Shown in pieces: positions 34,754-43,736 of a DNA stretch of 64,000 nucleotides. The first letter of the stretch is position 1. The number at the start of each line of letters is the position of its first letter. The stretch comes from Bacillus sp. REN10 (GTDB lineage Bacteria > Bacillota > Bacilli > Bacillales > Domibacillaceae), in the NCBI RefSeq assembly GCF_016820555.1, contig NZ_JADHDW010000004.1, forward strand, positions 238,217 through 302,216. The letters run 5' to 3'. The position numbers were made by a program, and so were the translations under genes. The notes under the pieces are model-generated. The model had not been told where the DNA came from. It saw only the letters and a list, made by a program, of their open reading frames with translations, and made no database searches.

Positions 34754-34839
34754 TATCATTTCGTAAGCAGATTTTATAATAAAAAGAGTATGGTATTGCG
34801 GCTCGTCATCTATTAAAAGTAGCTAGATTAAAACTAGAA

Positions 34840-34880
34840 AAACAGGTGAAGAAAAACAATTTGTTTTTCTTCACCTGTTT
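34840..34880. terminator. 41-base palindromic bidirectional terminator
   Basis: A perfect inverted repeat with 20-base arms and a single T centre. Left arm begins AAACAGGTGAAG, with A- and T-runs inside. It lies between convergent YibE/F and DUF4132 genes; originally it would have abutted the DUF4132 stop. Confidence 0.8.
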
Positions 34881-35043
34881 CACTTTATCCCGCATTAACG
34901 GGCTGTAAGACCCCCACCTCAACATGGCAGAAGAATCGCAGACGTGTAGGTGGGGGATCAACAGCCCGTAAACGCCCGATCCGTTCAACTAACAATCAGT
35001 GGGGGATGAAAAAAACCCCTACTGATTGAAGTTTCACTTTATC
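34877..35043. mobile_element. MITE-like insertion with 13-base flanking direct repeats
   Basis: GTTTCACTTTATC occurs at 34877-34889 and 35031-35043, bracketing 141 bases. The insert holds nested stems: ACGGGCTGT/ACAGCCCGT (34898-34906, 34961-34969) outside CCCCCACCT/AGGTGGGGG (34911-34919, 34948-34956), and a separate hairpin AATCAGT-GGGG/CCCC-ACTGATT (34994-35027). The right direct repeat contains the TAA of the DUF4132 gene. No terminal inverted repeats and no ORF. Hairpin-rich ends resemble IS200/IS605-type non-coding derivatives, but these do not normally duplicate the target. Confidence 0.65.
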
Positions 35044-38000
35044 GAATATTTTCTAAAATCATTGGATCTTTAATTTTTTCGTCTTCACTAAATAATAGAA
35101 TTTTCGACATAATTTCAGCTGTACGAGGATCTTCATCCGCAAATGGTAAGAAGATGCGTCCGCGATGCTGTGATGGTACGGCAATCACTGGAATCATTTG
35201 TCCACCAATTTGATGAATAACTCCACTTCCTAAATGAATCGAGTACTCGCCTAATTTTCCTCGAACAATGGCATGATGTTCTTTAACTGAAACATTATCA
35301 ATTTTTAAAAGCTTCATCAATTCTTCTACGATTGCTGCACGTGTTTCGATTGTTGAATGGCTTGCCTCTGGGTCTACACCACCCACATGGGCAACACTTA
35401 CCACTAAGTCTACATCTCGCATAATCTCTGAAAATACGACTGGAGGAATATCTTCTAAATTCAATGTTTTACCTGTTTTGCGGTGATAGAAATAAACGTA
35501 TTCTAACGTTGGACTTTCAATATCCGCAGGTGTAAACCAATCGCACATCGCATAGAGCGTTGCAACGATATCTGCATCGTAATGGACTTTACGTAGCCCT
35601 TCTTCGTATGTTGCCAGCCATTGTCGATTTTTTAATAAAGCGACCGTTTTCTGTGGTTGAACTTGATGGCCAGCATATCTTCTTGAGTTTGTTGTTTGAC
35701 GTTCATCCGCGTTCACTAAGTATAATTCACGGAAGACTTGTTTAAATGGCTGCTGCACTTTCTTTTCAAAAAGGTCTTGCTGGAAAGTACGCCATTGTTT
35801 CGCTTCATAAAGATGATAAGGATGCGCTAAAATAGCTGTTTCTTCTGGATCAATTTGAAGTAAACCATTTGTTATTGTGCATAATCCATCTTCTTGAATG
35901 TAACCAAAATGCTGATCGACTTTTATCACGAGTGTTTTTAACAAAGGTGAAATGACAGGATGCTGAAGCAATGCCTGAAGTTCTCCAAATTGGAAGACCG
36001 TGCTTCTTTCCATTGCTTCTTCCAATGATTTTTTCGAACGTTTTTGCTGTTCTCGCATTTCTTTTCGGATTTCTTGAAGTTGAACGACCTTTGGCTTCTT
36101 TTTTAAACGCGCTGGAATCGACTTTAATGCTTTTCCATCTTTTTGAACAATGAGTTGTGCTACACCTAGCTCATCCACCTCTAGCCATATGTCTACGTCT
36201 TCAACCTTCATTGGGTTCATAAAGGCTTCTCTTTCTTTTAAGCTAAACAATTCCATTTGCCAAACAAAGCGCGTTACATCATCAATTCCTGCATTACGAG
36301 CCAAGTTTGCTAAAGCGACACGCACGGCTAAGCCTTCACTTTCCCGTCGTTGTGCACCGAATTGTTTGCTTTCCTTCAAAAACTTTTGCAAGAACTGATA
36401 TCTTTTCCAAGCGTCTTTTTGTGGAATTCGTTTGCTTAACGGGATTAATCCAACACAACGCACTTTATCTTTATTTCGCTTTTCTTCAATTTCTTCTAAT
36501 AAAGGCTTTAAACGTATGTTTCCTAATACGGCATCTGCAAATAACTGTGCTCGACGGTGATTCGATCCTTCTGAAGCATACTTAGCACTTTCATATACTT
36601 GCTCAAAGCGTTTTTTCCCGATTGCTTTATAAGACTCTTTAAACCAGCGCAAATCAAATACACCATCAGTAAAATCTTCTTTCGGTAAATTTGAATAGTG
36701 ACTAATATGATCCATCTCATATGCGCTAGAATCGTCCGAAGTATGTGCTTTGAAGTACCAAGCTGTACTCAATAGACCTTTCCAGCCTAAATATTCACTA
36801 ACGAGTGGAATCCATCTTGGCGAGTACATCATTGCGTCTAGCAATCGTTCTTCACTCATTTTATATGGTGCAAGCGCAGCCTTTAAATCCTCAACGGTTT
36901 CATTTTTATTCGGTCTACTTATCTTCATTAATTTCGAGAAAATTTCTCGCTTCGTATGTTCCGATTCCCATATATAGCCTCGAACATATTTCAAGCCGTC
37001 CATCAATACAAGTAGGTTCACGAATGTTTCAACACCTACGACTTCGAGTAAATTTTTTGAAATAAACCCACTTACTTCGGTTTTTGCATCACCGCGCGAT
37101 AACTCAATTTCCAATAAACGAATAACCATTCGTTCATAAAGATCCTCAATAAACGGATAGTTTTTCTGCAACTCCTCGCGTCGCGGACGTTCAAAAATAT
37201 CTTGTAAATCAAAGCGAGATTGATGACGTTCAAAGATTTTGACGAAAAGTGCATCTTCTGTTAACAAATCTAAACTAATTGCACGACAAAACTCTTCAAT
37301 ACTTAAATCCACCATCGGCTGCTTTTCTTTCTTTTCTACTTGCTGGCGTCGAGTTAGTTCTAAATGAATGGCTAGCTTTTTCGCAAAATCCTCGTCTGTT
37401 CGTTCAGTTTCACTCAGCATTCTAAAGTAACTTCTAATTAGCGAATGCTCGTAAAATAGTTTGAGACCGCCCCAAGATGATAGAACCACTTTTTTATGCC
37501 ATGTTTCTACATCTATTTTTTGAAGAATTTCGATGCAAGCTTGATAAAAGGTTTCAAAAGTATCTTCCGCTTTTTCAAATAAGGACTCTCTTTGCATAAC
37601 TAAAAGTAATTGATGGATTGTTGAACTATATGGTAATTCATTATAAAATCGACTAATTTTCTCTGCTTTTTCGATATCAAAAAGTTGCTCCAATAATGAG
37701 AAGTACTCTGGCTGAATCGTTTCTGTCCACGAACTTGAACCGTAGTAATTTGAATAGACATAAAGATTAATATATTGGCAATCCCACCATGTTAGTTCCA
37801 CTTCCTCCATCCATGACTTCCACAAGTCTGCAAGTGGATAATGGTGTAACAACGTCTCTTTTTTAGATTCCTCTGTATACTCATACAGTGTGTTAATTCC
37901 ATCCTCTCCTAAAAGAGCCTTATACTTAGACCCGTCCCATCTCGATGTTTCATAAGCATATTCGCGATTTTCATGGATTAGATCAGAAAGCTTTTGAATT

Positions 38001-40018
38001 TTCTCCATTAAGAGATTTTCATCGAAGTCCATTATTTTCTTCAAGTGGATTGGCTGCACTTCTGGTAAAACAGGGATTTTTGACGTATCGTAGTCTGGAC
38101 TATATAAACCAAATCCATTTTCTTTTGTCAATTGATGTGTATCTGACTTTAATAAATCCTCTATTAATATAGTTTCTTTCGTTGTCGGCTTGGCGATCTT
38201 ATCTGTATACATCGCGATATCTTCTTGCGTGCAACGTTCTTCTTTTAACAGCATAGATAATAAACTTAAGCCACCCAATCGAATGTCTTGCTTGCGACTT
38301 TCAAGAAGAGTAGGAAGGATTTCCTCTAATATTGCATCCGTCTGAGCAATTAAAACCTGTAACACCGCTTGACGAAGACTACCTGTTTTTAAAGATAAGA
38401 TTTGTACAATTTGCTGAAGTTCATCATCGTTCAACGATAGCTTTTTCATCTTTTTCAACGCTGTTTCACGATTTGAAAGTCTTCGATCCTTTAATGTTTC
38501 GAATAAAAACTGTCTTTCAACGGACGATTCCACTTTTTCAGGCAAACAATAAAGTAAGTTTCCACGATTATCCGACGTCATCTCATTGGCATGTTGTATA
38601 ATATCTAGCATCCATTCTCGGTTTTGTTGAACACGAGCAATCGTCAACGCCGTATGCCATAATTCTTCCTTTGTTAATTCAGTAAAAATCCATGGGAAAG
38701 GCTTTTCTTCTACTCGATGAGAATTTTTTGGCATCATCTCACGAATGGCATGCACGCGCTGATACAATTCCTCTGGGAACTGAAGCATAAAACGATAATT
38801 TTCATGAACCTCACCGTTATAAAAAACACTATGATAGTTTGAATAACGCATCGATGCATGGAGAGGCATTAAAAAGGGCAAAGCAAAAGTTAAAACATCC
38901 AAATCATCTGTTTGCATAATTAAAGGCTCAACAAGAGGATAGGCGAGCTCATGATCCTGTATTGTTTTAAGGAAATATAATGCTGATAATTGCTGATGCT
39001 TTTTCTGATTTAACAGCTTTTGAATTTCTTCGATTACAAGCTCTTTCGATTGTGTTGCTTTTGACCAAAGCGCTGCATAATTTAAAATCAAGTTATCTGA
39101 CTCGATACATGCCTCATAACTCATATCACCTTCCAATAATGCAAGTGCGGTTGTGAATACTTTTTCGATGCTTTTTTTATCTTCTACTTCATAGCCAAGC
39201 CCCATCCATGTACTAATCGCTCGTTGAACGGAAGAAAAGCGAATCAAATCATGTTCTTGAATCAAATGCATAAAGTAAATTAAAGATGATAGTGTCCCTT
39301 GGTCAACCGTTTCAAGAATAGCTTGGCGAAGCCCTTCTTGACGTTTGGCTGCAAGTAATAATTTTCCGAGTGACTCCATCATGCGTTCATTGTCGCTTTG
39401 AACGATTGCTTGAATAACGGAATGCTGTAAGGTGGCCACTTGGTTTTCGCCAAATAAGATTTCTTCCACCGCTTCTTCATAGACGCGATTCTGTTGACGC
39501 AATTCATAGGTCACTTTAGCGACAAAATAAGCCGTCGTTACCGCTTTAGTTTCTGTTTTTTTGTGTGAATACCATATAACACCGCCTGCATAGTGGTGTT
39601 CAAATTGCTTTAAATTTAATAGAACATCTAATACATCTACTTTACTGTTGTGCGGAAGTGCGACTAAAAGATTGGTAATCGCTCGATTATGATCTACGAC
39701 AGGCTGATTCGTTTTATAAGAACGGCGATAATATCCCACTTGATAAGAGATTGTTTTTAACTGTTCTAAAAAGCAGTAAAATTCCTCTACTTGCTGATCA
39801 TTGTCAAGCATTGCTCGAATGACTTTTTCTAAGCCCTTTTCCCAAAGCTCCTCAATTTGTGTAGTACCTTCACTTTTTAAAGCTGCATCTATAGCTGAAA
39901 TGTTGTTATGATCGTAGACTTGATGATTTTTTTCAGCAGATTCTTCCGCCTTCATTATTGTTTCGGCAATTTCCAAACTCTTTCCCTCTAATTGTTGCAA
40001 CCATGTTTCACTCATCAT
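35039..40018 (-). CDS. Giant DUF4132 (MolR-type) protein
   Basis: A 1659-residue soluble protein. The first 1000 residues are helical and repeat-like, e.g. LSLKTGSLRQAVLQVLIAQT, consistent with HEAT-like superhelix. The C-terminal part has the DUF4132 region (LKSIPARLKKKPKVVQLQEI, FRELYLVNADERQTTNSRRY, AGHQVQPQKTVALLKNR, WFTPADIESPTLEYVYFYHR) and a distal domain ending SGVIHQIGGQMIPVIAVPSQ, RGRIFLPFADEDPRT. E. coli MolR is a distant relative, as I recall. Start ATG with GGAGAG upstream, nine bases after a small co-transcribed gene. No membrane segment or catalytic motif seen. Its stop is hit by the insertion at 34877-35043. Confidence 0.85.
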   Translation of the reverse strand: MMSETWLQQLEGKSLEIAETIMKAEESAEKNHQVYDHNNISAIDAALKSEGTTQIEELWEKGLEKVIRAMLDNDQQVEEFYCFLEQLKTISYQVGYYRRSYKTNQPVVDHNRAITNLLVALPHNSKVDVLDVLLNLKQFEHHYAGGVIWYSHKKTETKAVTTAYFVAKVTYELRQQNRVYEEAVEEILFGENQVATLQHSVIQAIVQSDNERMMESLGKLLLAAKRQEGLRQAILETVDQGTLSSLIYFMHLIQEHDLIRFSSVQRAISTWMGLGYEVEDKKSIEKVFTTALALLEGDMSYEACIESDNLILNYAALWSKATQSKELVIEEIQKLLNQKKHQQLSALYFLKTIQDHELAYPLVEPLIMQTDDLDVLTFALPFLMPLHASMRYSNYHSVFYNGEVHENYRFMLQFPEELYQRVHAIREMMPKNSHRVEEKPFPWIFTELTKEELWHTALTIARVQQNREWMLDIIQHANEMTSDNRGNLLYCLPEKVESSVERQFLFETLKDRRLSNRETALKKMKKLSLNDDELQQIVQILSLKTGSLRQAVLQVLIAQTDAILEEILPTLLESRKQDIRLGGLSLLSMLLKEERCTQEDIAMYTDKIAKPTTKETILIEDLLKSDTHQLTKENGFGLYSPDYDTSKIPVLPEVQPIHLKKIMDFDENLLMEKIQKLSDLIHENREYAYETSRWDGSKYKALLGEDGINTLYEYTEESKKETLLHHYPLADLWKSWMEEVELTWWDCQYINLYVYSNYYGSSSWTETIQPEYFSLLEQLFDIEKAEKISRFYNELPYSSTIHQLLLVMQRESLFEKAEDTFETFYQACIEILQKIDVETWHKKVVLSSWGGLKLFYEHSLIRSYFRMLSETERTDEDFAKKLAIHLELTRRQQVEKKEKQPMVDLSIEEFCRAISLDLLTEDALFVKIFERHQSRFDLQDIFERPRREELQKNYPFIEDLYERMVIRLLEIELSRGDAKTEVSGFISKNLLEVVGVETFVNLLVLMDGLKYVRGYIWESEHTKREIFSKLMKISRPNKNETVEDLKAALAPYKMSEERLLDAMMYSPRWIPLVSEYLGWKGLLSTAWYFKAHTSDDSSAYEMDHISHYSNLPKEDFTDGVFDLRWFKESYKAIGKKRFEQVYESAKYASEGSNHRRAQLFADAVLGNIRLKPLLEEIEEKRNKDKVRCVGLIPLSKRIPQKDAWKRYQFLQKFLKESKQFGAQRRESEGLAVRVALANLARNAGIDDVTRFVWQMELFSLKEREAFMNPMKVEDVDIWLEVDELGVAQLIVQKDGKALKSIPARLKKKPKVVQLQEIRKEMREQQKRSKKSLEEAMERSTVFQFGELQALLQHPVISPLLKTLVIKVDQHFGYIQEDGLCTITNGLLQIDPEETAILAHPYHLYEAKQWRTFQQDLFEKKVQQPFKQVFRELYLVNADERQTTNSRRYAGHQVQPQKTVALLKNRQWLATYEEGLRKVHYDADIVATLYAMCDWFTPADIESPTLEYVYFYHRKTGKTLNLEDIPPVVFSEIMRDVDLVVSVAHVGGVDPEASHSTIETRAAIVEELMKLLKIDNVSVKEHHAIVRGKLGEYSIHLGSGVIHQIGGQMIPVIAVPSQHRGRIFLPFADEDPRTAEIMSKILLFSEDEKIKDPMILENIR

Positions 40019-40027
40019 CTTCTCTCC

Positions 40028-40444
40028 TTACCAAGCTCTCCCTGCAAGCATTGTTAATCGAATAAATGTCAAAACATCCTCTTCTTTTAAATCTAAAGGT
40101 GCATCCAAATTGCTTATTTCTTCATCATTTACGAGTACACAATAAAGTCCATCCTCAAAACTTTGAATCGCATTTTGAATCGCTTTTTCTAAATCTTGCT
40201 GGTTTTCATTTTTACGGTCACCAAAACTAACCTTGCCATTTCGTGCCGCTTCTTCTAAATCTTCATCAATAAGATAAATCCAAATCGCTTTCTCTAAAGG
40301 CTTTTCGTTATATTCTTTTACTTGCTGCGTTACGACTTCAACAATTAATTCATGTAAGTTCCTAACTGGGTTCATTTCTAGTTCTTGAAGTTGCAACACA
40401 GGTCTGCGTTTCCCGATTGATTTTACACGTGTGTAAATTTTCAA
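40028..40444 (-). CDS. Unknown small protein co-transcribed with DUF4132
   Basis: A 138-residue acidic soluble protein; TTG start with GGGGGA upstream. Contains NLHELIVEVVTQQVKEYNEK, IWIYLIDEDLEEAARNGKVS and ISNLDAPLDLKEEDVLTFIR, ending in TMLAGRAW. No family recognised; the segment pattern suggests a ubiquitin-like or adaptor fold but this is a guess. First gene of a two-gene unit with the DUF4132 protein, so probably a partner. Confidence 0.7.
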   Translation of the reverse strand: MKIYTRVKSIGKRRPVLQLQELEMNPVRNLHELIVEVVTQQVKEYNEKPLEKAIWIYLIDEDLEEAARNGKVSFGDRKNENQQDLEKAIQNAIQSFEDGLYCVLVNDEEISNLDAPLDLKEEDVLTFIRLTMLAGRAW

Positions 40445-40620
40445 AGGAATCCCCCATTGTTTTTTCTTTTACTATACAATAGAAAATACGTTCGGTCCAT
40501 TTGTTTTCCAATTGTTTAAAAAAATGGAACAATAATTTTTTATTGTCATTACTATTTAAGTTAGTCCGGAAGAAAAAAGCCAGGATTACTCCTGACTTGT
40601 AAGTTTTAAAAAATAAATAT

Positions 40621-40686
40621 CGCCTAACGGAAAAAATAAGGGAACTGAATGAACGCATGAGCGTTTGTTTGGTGTCCTTTTTTGTT
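40621..40686 (+). repeat. Hairpin terminator repeat, copy 1 (orphan)
   Basis: Block GCCTAACGGAA, then GGAACTGAATGAACGC pairing with GCGTTTGTTTGGTGTCC, then TTTTTT. It resembles 41811-41872 closely. Its T-run points to plus-strand termination, but no plus-strand gene ends before it. Confidence 0.7.
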
Positions 40687-40781
40687 TGTGAAGAAGGATA
40701 AGAAAAGGTGGCTGGCTTTTATGTTGCTAAAGATGAATATTGTTTTTTAATAAAAAAATATTGAAAAAGAACTATTTATTA

Positions 40782-40810
40782 TTGTAAAACAATAAAAATT
40801 TATTTATAAT
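40782..40810 (+). promoter_or_regulatory. Promoter of DUF2975 cassette
   Basis: TTGTAA (40782-40787), 17 bases, TATAAT (40805-40810), 27 bases before the ATG. The whole upstream is very AT-rich. Confidence 0.65.
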
Positions 40811-40837
40811 AAATAAAAAAAGAAAAGAGGTTAAACA

Positions 40838-41326
40838 ATGAAGAAATTAACTAGCCCTGTTGCTTTAAATCTCGTATTAGTTTTTGGGATAGTTGTTACG
40901 TTTATTTTATTGATTGGAACACCACTGATTGTTACAGCATTTTTTAAAAGCCAGTTTGGTCTTTTAGATACTCCTTTAGTATTAAGTGTCTCAGCTTGTA
41001 TTTATATATGTGCCACGCCGTATATGATTGCCTTATTTAAATTAAAGAAGCTTTCTAGTTTAGTAGTAAAAAACACTCCTTTTTCTAGTGAAAGTGTAAA
41101 GTCATTAAAAGTGATTGCAGCTTGTTCTTTTAGTGAAGTCATTCTTTTTATTACGTGTGTAAGTTCTTTAAAGTATTCGGTGGAGTTTTTTCAATATACT
41201 GTTTTGGGAGTTCCTATCATTGTAATCGCATTTATTGGCATCACGATAGGCCTGTTATGTTCTGTTTTAGCGAGATTATTTGAGGTAGCCATTGAAATTA
41301 AAACAGAAAATGATCAAACCATTTAA
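40838..41326 (+). CDS. DUF2975 membrane protein
   Basis: A 162-residue protein with four membrane segments (LNLVLVFGIVVTFILLIGTP, LVLSVSACIYICATPYMIAL, VIAACSFSEVILFITCVSSL, VLGVPIIVIAFIGITIGLLC) and the FSSESVKSLKVIA loop expected of DUF2975. Forms an operon with the small XRE regulator, the usual pairing in Bacillus. The regulator probably controls the membrane protein; function unknown. GAGG precedes the ATG. Confidence 0.8.
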   Translation: MKKLTSPVALNLVLVFGIVVTFILLIGTPLIVTAFFKSQFGLLDTPLVLSVSACIYICATPYMIALFKLKKLSSLVVKNTPFSSESVKSLKVIAACSFSEVILFITCVSSLKYSVEFFQYTVLGVPIIVIAFIGITIGLLCSVLARLFEVAIEIKTENDQTI

Positions 41327-41347
41327 TAATCTAGAGGGGATGTTAGT

Positions 41348-41560
41348 ATGCCAATTGTCGTAAATCTTGATGTTGTCATGGCTAAAAGAAAAATGAGCCT
41401 GACAGAGCTATCAGAAAAACTAGGAATTACAATGGCCAATGTATCAATCTTAAAAACCGGAAAAGCAAAAGCTGTTAAATTTTCCACTTTAGAGAAAATA
41501 TGTGAGGTTCTAGAATGTCAACCAGGTGACATTTTAGAATATAAAAAATATCAATCCTGA
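41348..41560 (+). CDS. Small XRE/Cro-type regulator, YozG-like
   Basis: A 70-residue Cro/CI-type DNA-binding protein: LDVVMAKRKMSLTELSEKLG, ITMANVSILKTGKAKAVKFS, then LEKICEVLECQPGDILEY, the HTH_26-type pattern of YozG. Lies 21 bases after the DUF2975 gene. Acts as local regulator; promoter site not identified. Confidence 0.9.
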   Translation: MPIVVNLDVVMAKRKMSLTELSEKLGITMANVSILKTGKAKAVKFSTLEKICEVLECQPGDILEYKKYQS

Positions 41561-41582
41561 GTATCTGATCAAAGGAGAATGT

Positions 41583-41804
41583 ATGATGATAAAGAATAAA
41601 TACCTATTAGCTGTTACACCAATCTTTTTAGGAGTTATCGGTTTGATTGTTTATAATATGATTGGTTCAAGAGTGGAACCAGACGGCACCTTAGTAGAAC
41701 CTTTCTTCTTTATCCCAATAAGTTACCTATTTATTTTTAGTGGAATAATTTCAGTTTTATTTGTGAGTATGCTATCAATGCTTAAAAAAAGTAAACAGAA
41801 TTGA
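41583..41804 (+). CDS. DUF3955-like small membrane protein
   Basis: A 73-residue protein with two membrane segments (YLLAVTPIFLGVIGLIVYNM and FIPISYLFIFSGIISVLFVS) and the GSRVEPDGTLVEPFFFIP loop found in DUF3955 proteins. AAAGGAG precedes the ATG. Third gene of the cassette; terminator follows within 10 bases. Confidence 0.75.
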   Translation: MMIKNKYLLAVTPIFLGVIGLIVYNMIGSRVEPDGTLVEPFFFIPISYLFIFSGIISVLFVSMLSMLKKSKQN

Positions 41805-41810
41805 TTTATA

Positions 41811-41872
41811 GCCTTACGGAAGAACCGAGGGCACTGAATGAGCGCTTTGGCGTTTGTTCGGTGTCTTTTTTT
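41811..41872 (+). repeat. Hairpin terminator repeat, copy 2
   Basis: GCCTTACGGAA, then GGCACTGAATGAGCGC pairing with GGCGTTTGTTCGGTGTC (several G.T pairs), then TTTTTTT. It ends the DUF2975 cassette. Stem differences from copy 1 are mostly compensatory or wobble. Confidence 0.75.
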
Positions 41873-42030
41873 ATATGTAGATAGAGTGTCGATTCAATAA
41901 ATTTGCAATGACTCATCAAAAGTTCCGTCCGATTCAGTAAAACCATCTCGTGAGTCAGCAAAAAATCCACGCCACTCTGCAAATCCCAAAGCAAAATTAT
42001 GATAAAATATAACAAAAAGAGGTGGAAGCA

Positions 42031-42876
42031 TTGATTTACGTCGGTTTAACTGGCTGGGGCGACCATGATACCCTGTATCAACATGGTGTAGCCTCCCGGG
42101 ATAAGTTGATGGAGTATGCGGCGCATTTTCCGATTGTGGAGTTAGATGCTAGTTTTTATGCGGTGCAGCCGCTGCGGAATATGCAAAAATGGGTGGCTGA
42201 AACGCCGGAGAAATTTAAATTTATTGTAAAAGCTTATCAAGGCATGACGGGGCATCAGCGCGGAGAGATTCCGTTTGAGTCGAAAGAGGAGATGTTTCAG
42301 CGGTTTAATGACTCCCTCCAGCCGCTGATCGAAGCGGACAAGCTCGCCATGGTGCTGTTTCAATTTCCACCTTGGTTTGATTGTCAGCGGAAACATGTCG
42401 ATTATTTGAGGTACTGTAAGGAGCAAATGCGCGATGTCCCGCTCGCTCTTGAATTCCGCCATCAATCATGGTATTTGCCGGAATATATCGAACAGACGCT
42501 TAAGTTTATGGAAAAAGAGAAGTGGATTCACACCGTTTGCGATGAACCGCAGGCGGGAGAAGGCTCTGTGCCGATCATATTACAAGCAACGGATGCCATG
42601 AAAACACTCGTCCGCTTGCATGGACGCAATGTGCATGGCTGGCGTAAGAAAAACAATCCAAATTGGCGAGAAGTGCGATATTTGTACGACTATAATGATG
42701 ATGAGCTCCGGCAATGGGTGGAATATGCCGAGCAATTGCAAAAGCAAAGTGAGCATATTTATGTATTATTTAATAATAACTCTGGCGGGCATGCCGCTCA
42801 TAATGCGAAACGATTGATTGAATTAGCTGATCTGACATATGAGCATTTAGCCTCGCGTCAGCTCGATTTATTTTAA
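42031..42876 (+). CDS. yunF: DUF72 protein YunF
   Basis: A 281-residue DUF72 protein, TIM-barrel-like. TTG at 42031 after AAAGAGGTGG gives MIYVGLTGWGDHDTLYQ, matching the B. subtilis YunF start; an in-frame GTG at 42022 lies within the ribosome site and is rejected. Conserved DUF72 features are ELDASFYAVQPLRNMQKWV, FQFPPWFDC, ALEFRHQSWY and VLFNNNSGGHAAHNA. Biochemical function not known to me. Forms a run with yunE and yunD. Confidence 0.9.
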   Translation: MIYVGLTGWGDHDTLYQHGVASRDKLMEYAAHFPIVELDASFYAVQPLRNMQKWVAETPEKFKFIVKAYQGMTGHQRGEIPFESKEEMFQRFNDSLQPLIEADKLAMVLFQFPPWFDCQRKHVDYLRYCKEQMRDVPLALEFRHQSWYLPEYIEQTLKFMEKEKWIHTVCDEPQAGEGSVPIILQATDAMKTLVRLHGRNVHGWRKKNNPNWREVRYLYDYNDDELRQWVEYAEQLQKQSEHIYVLFNNNSGGHAAHNAKRLIELADLTYEHLASRQLDLF

Positions 42877-42892
42877 GAAGGGTGGGTTTTGG

Positions 42893-43714
42893 ATGGAATG
42901 GATGATATTACTTGTGATCGGGCTAGTAGCGGGAACGATCGGAGCACTCGTTGGGCTAGGGGGCGGCATTATTATTGTTCCGGCGCTTTTGTTCTTTAGT
43001 ACTTCCACAAGTCTCTTAATGGGACTTTCCCCGCAGCAAGCGGTAGGGACGTCGCTTGTGATTATGATTTTTACTGGGCTGTCTTCTACGCTCGCTTACA
43101 TGAAGCGTAAGACGGTGGATTATAAAAGCGGGCTGATTTTCTTTATTGGGAGCGGACCGGGAGGCATTGTCGGCGCTTATGTGAATAAAGCATTAAATAT
43201 GGATTCCTTCAATATTTACTTTGGGATCTTTATGATTTTTATGTCATTTGTGTTAATGATTCGTTCAAAAATTAAGCCGTTAGCGTCCAGCCATAACCGG
43301 GGAATTCAGCGGCAATTTACCGAGCTTAGCGGTGAGGTGCATACATATAGCTTCCAACCAATCACAGCGATCTTGATTGCATTCTTTGTCGGTTTTTGCT
43401 CGGGGATCTTTGGTATTGGCGGAGGGGCATTGATGGTGCCGGCTATGATTCTCTTATTTGCTTTCCCACCGCATGTGGCGGTGGCTACATCGATGTTTAT
43501 GATTTTCTTATCAGCCTTTGTGAGCTCCATTACGCATGTGTCGCTCGGCAATGTCGTCTGGTTATATGCATTAGCTTTAATTCCCGGGGCCTGGGTAGGG
43601 GCGAAATTAGGTGCTTACTTAAACTCAAGGCTGCAATCGAACACGCTAGTAACGGTGTTAAGATTCGTTTTAGTTATTGTCGGCATCCGTTTAATTTATC
43701 AGGGACTAGTTTGA
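42893..43714 (+). CDS. yunE: TauE/SafE-family exporter YunE
   Basis: A 273-residue membrane protein with eight membrane segments in two repeats: GTIGALVGLGGGIIIVPALL and SGIFGIGGGALMVPAMILLF carry the paired GxGGG-xxxP motif of TauE/SafE. Probable export of sulfite or organosulfur anions by family; substrate unproven. GGGTGGG 11 bases before the ATG; 16 bases after yunF. Confidence 0.88.
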   Translation: MEWMILLVIGLVAGTIGALVGLGGGIIIVPALLFFSTSTSLLMGLSPQQAVGTSLVIMIFTGLSSTLAYMKRKTVDYKSGLIFFIGSGPGGIVGAYVNKALNMDSFNIYFGIFMIFMSFVLMIRSKIKPLASSHNRGIQRQFTELSGEVHTYSFQPITAILIAFFVGFCSGIFGIGGGALMVPAMILLFAFPPHVAVATSMFMIFLSAFVSSITHVSLGNVVWLYALALIPGAWVGAKLGAYLNSRLQSNTLVTVLRFVLVIVGIRLIYQGLV

Positions 43715-43736
43715 TGCCTGAAAATGAGGTGAAAGC

